6,531 bases of DNA. Source: Hyphomicrobiales bacterium. GTDB lineage: Bacteria; Pseudomonadota; Alphaproteobacteria; Rhizobiales; Aestuariivirgaceae. Below are positions 5,184 through 6,531 of this stretch, one piece after another. The notes below the pieces were generated by a model. The model did not search any database. It was not told the origin of the DNA and saw only the letters and a list, made by a program, of their open reading frames with translations. Both the position numbers and the translations under genes were made by a program. Position 1 is the first letter of the stretch. The number at the start of each line of letters is the position of its first letter. The DNA lies in contig JAIBJH010000155.1 of NCBI GenBank assembly GCA_020029455.1, forward strand, positions 1 through 6,531, written 5' to 3'.

Positions 5184-6531
5184 TGCCGAAGATGCGCAAT
5201 CAACCCGGCGGTCGAAGCATCAAGGCCTTCTGTGCCCTGCTTTCCTTCCACCACGGGCTGGAGGCCGGTTGCCAGTTCCTTGCCCAATTCAACACCCCAT
5301 TGATCGAAAGCGTTGATGCCCCAAATGGCAGCCTCGACAAAGACGCGGTGCTCATAGAGCGCAATCAACCGACCGAGTGTGAAGGGGTCGAGCTTCTTGT
5401 AGGCGATGGTGAGAGATGGCCGGTTGCCGGCGAAGACACGATGGGATGCAAGAGCCTTGGCCTCGGCCTTGGATTTACCCATGGCAAGAAGCTGCGCTTC
5501 AGCTTCCTTCGGCGTGCGGCCTTTCATCAAGGCCTGTGATTGCGCCAGGCAATTGGCGATGAGGAGATCATGGTGCACACGCATGCCGCTTTCATGAGGT
5601 TCGGCTGCAATCAGGAATTCCACGGGGATCACCGTGGTGCCCTGGTGCAGAAGCTGGAAGAAGGCGTGCTGGCCATTGGTGCCGGGTTCGCCCCAGACGA
5701 TAGGTCCTGTATCTTCCTTCAAGGCCTCGCCTTTCGCGGTGACGCGCTTGCCGTTTGATTCCATGTCGAGCTGCTGCAGATAGGCTGGAAGGCGCAACAG
5801 GCGCTGGTCGTAGGGGATGACGGCGCGGGAGGTGAGGCCGCAGATGTTGCGGTGCCAGACGCCGAGGAGGCCGAGGAGCATCGGCAAGTTTTCCAGCGGT
5901 TTGGCAGAGGCGAAATGCTGGTCCATGGCATGGGCGCCTTTCAGCATCTCCATGAAGTGACGCGGGCCAATGGCGATCGTCAGCGAGAGGCCTATGGCCG
6001 ACCAGAGCGAATAGCGTCCGCCCACCCAATCCCAGAAGCCGAAGGTGCGTTTTTCGGAAATGCCGAAGGCCTTCACCTTGTCGAGAGCGGTCGAGATGGC
6101 GGCGAAATGCTCGCTCACTTTCTCTTCACCGAGTGCGTCACTGAGCCATTTCCGCGCCGTCCTGGCATTGGTCATGGTCTCGATGGTGGTGAAGGTCTTG
6201 GAAGCAACGAGGAAGAGCGTCGTTTCGGGCTTCAGATTTTTCAGCGTGTCGGCGATGTGCGCGCCATCGACATTGGAGACGAAATGACAGCGCGGGCCGT
6301 CATTATAGGGCGCAAGTGCGAGTGTCGCCATGGCGGGGCCGAGATCGGAACCGCCAATGCCGATGTTAACAACATCGGTGATCGAACCGCGACGCACTTC
6401 GGTGGCAAAGGCTGCCATGGCCTCCAGCACATCATGGACGTCGTGCACCACATTGTGACCGCCGACAATGATGATCTCGGACTTGGGGCGGCGTAGCGCC
6501 GTGTGCAGCACGGCGCGGCCTTCTGTGGTGT
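5180..6531 (-). CDS. pgi: Glucose-6-phosphate isomerase, N-terminus outside window
   Basis: Cytosolic phosphoglucose isomerase, interconverting glucose-6-phosphate and fructose-6-phosphate. About 450 codons are present, and the frame remains open at the right edge; roughly the first 90-100 residues of a 540-550-residue enzyme are missing. Visible blocks in order are EGRAVLHTALR at the edge, VVNIGIGGSDLGP, HFVSNVDGAHIADTL, FLVASKTFTT (phosphate-binding SIS domain), WVGGRYSLWSAIGL near 5990-6030 (PGI signature 1), GEPGTNGQHAFFQLLHQGT near 5650-5700 with the catalytic-base glutamate, an HH pair near 5575, and FDQWGVELGK near 5280-5308 (signature 2, with the catalytic lysine). All catalytic positions are intact. 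It heads the leftward cluster seen here; glk at the other end of the window encodes the preceding step. The GTG at 6511 is internal. Confidence 0.98.
   Translation of the reverse strand, partial: TTEGRAVLHTALRRPKSEIIIVGGHNVVHDVHDVLEAMAAFATEVRRGSITDVVNIGIGGSDLGPAMATLALAPYNDGPRCHFVSNVDGAHIADTLKNLKPETTLFLVASKTFTTIETMTNARTARKWLSDALGEEKVSEHFAAISTALDKVKAFGISEKRTFGFWDWVGGRYSLWSAIGLSLTIAIGPRHFMEMLKGAHAMDQHFASAKPLENLPMLLGLLGVWHRNICGLTSRAVIPYDQRLLRLPAYLQQLDMESNGKRVTAKGEALKEDTGPIVWGEPGTNGQHAFFQLLHQGTTVIPVEFLIAAEPHESGMRVHHDLLIANCLAQSQALMKGRTPKEAEAQLLAMGKSKAEAKALASHRVFAGNRPSLTIAYKKLDPFTLGRLIALYEHRVFVEAAIWGINAFDQWGVELGKELATGLQPVVEGKQGTEGLDASTAGLIAHLRQ

Noticed and set aside
5852..6496. A 214-codon open frame on the plus strand opposite pgi
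   Set aside because: The pgi frame carries all family motifs; the opposite frame has no known pattern and is a shadow.

Overview
The window looks like an ordinary chromosomal segment of an alphaproteobacterium, most likely of the Hyphomicrobiales (Rhizobiales) type. This rests on the G+C-rich coding, the flavour of the proteins (alphaproteobacterial-looking Glk, PncA and DUF1697 variants) and a two-hairpin intergenic element that resembles, from memory, repeats common in that order. No phage, insertion sequence, CRISPR array, tRNA or rRNA was seen. Coding density is very high: seven protein genes fill almost everything, and the only real non-coding stretches are 1877-1985 and about 2853-2936.

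Layout. (1) A rightward cluster at 1-1876 holds the C-terminal end of glucokinase (glk), nicotinamidase (pncA) and an EamA/DMT-family transporter. They are joined by two 4-nt stop/start overlaps (GTGA and ATGA). (2) Positions 1873-1989 hold a compact element of two successive long hairpins, which also contains the TAG stop codons of the two genes converging on it. (3) A second, distinct EamA/DMT transporter lies leftward at 1986-2852. (4) Divergent from it, L-serine ammonia-lyase (sdaA) runs rightward at 2937-4289. (5) A leftward cluster runs in from the right edge: phosphoglucose isomerase (pgi, N-terminus outside the window), a 112-residue two-helix membrane protein and a DUF1697 protein. 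These are again joined by 4-nt overlaps (ATGA and TTGA), and the cluster ends 4 nt from the sdaA stop codon.

How the genes relate. Glucokinase makes glucose-6-phosphate and Pgi converts it to fructose-6-phosphate, so consecutive steps of sugar catabolism flank the window on convergent strands. PncA supplies nicotinate for NAD salvage. SdaA turns serine into pyruvate and ammonia. The two DMT proteins are probable metabolite exporters or importers of unknown substrate. The most notable points are the hairpin element sitting exactly between the two convergent transporter genes, the use of 4-nt overlaps with three different start codons (GTG, ATG, TTG) at every intra-operon junction, and a SdaA C-terminal cysteine spaced like the 'tail-in-mouth' iron-sulfur ligand of the Legionella enzyme. 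I see no convincing novel multi-gene system here.
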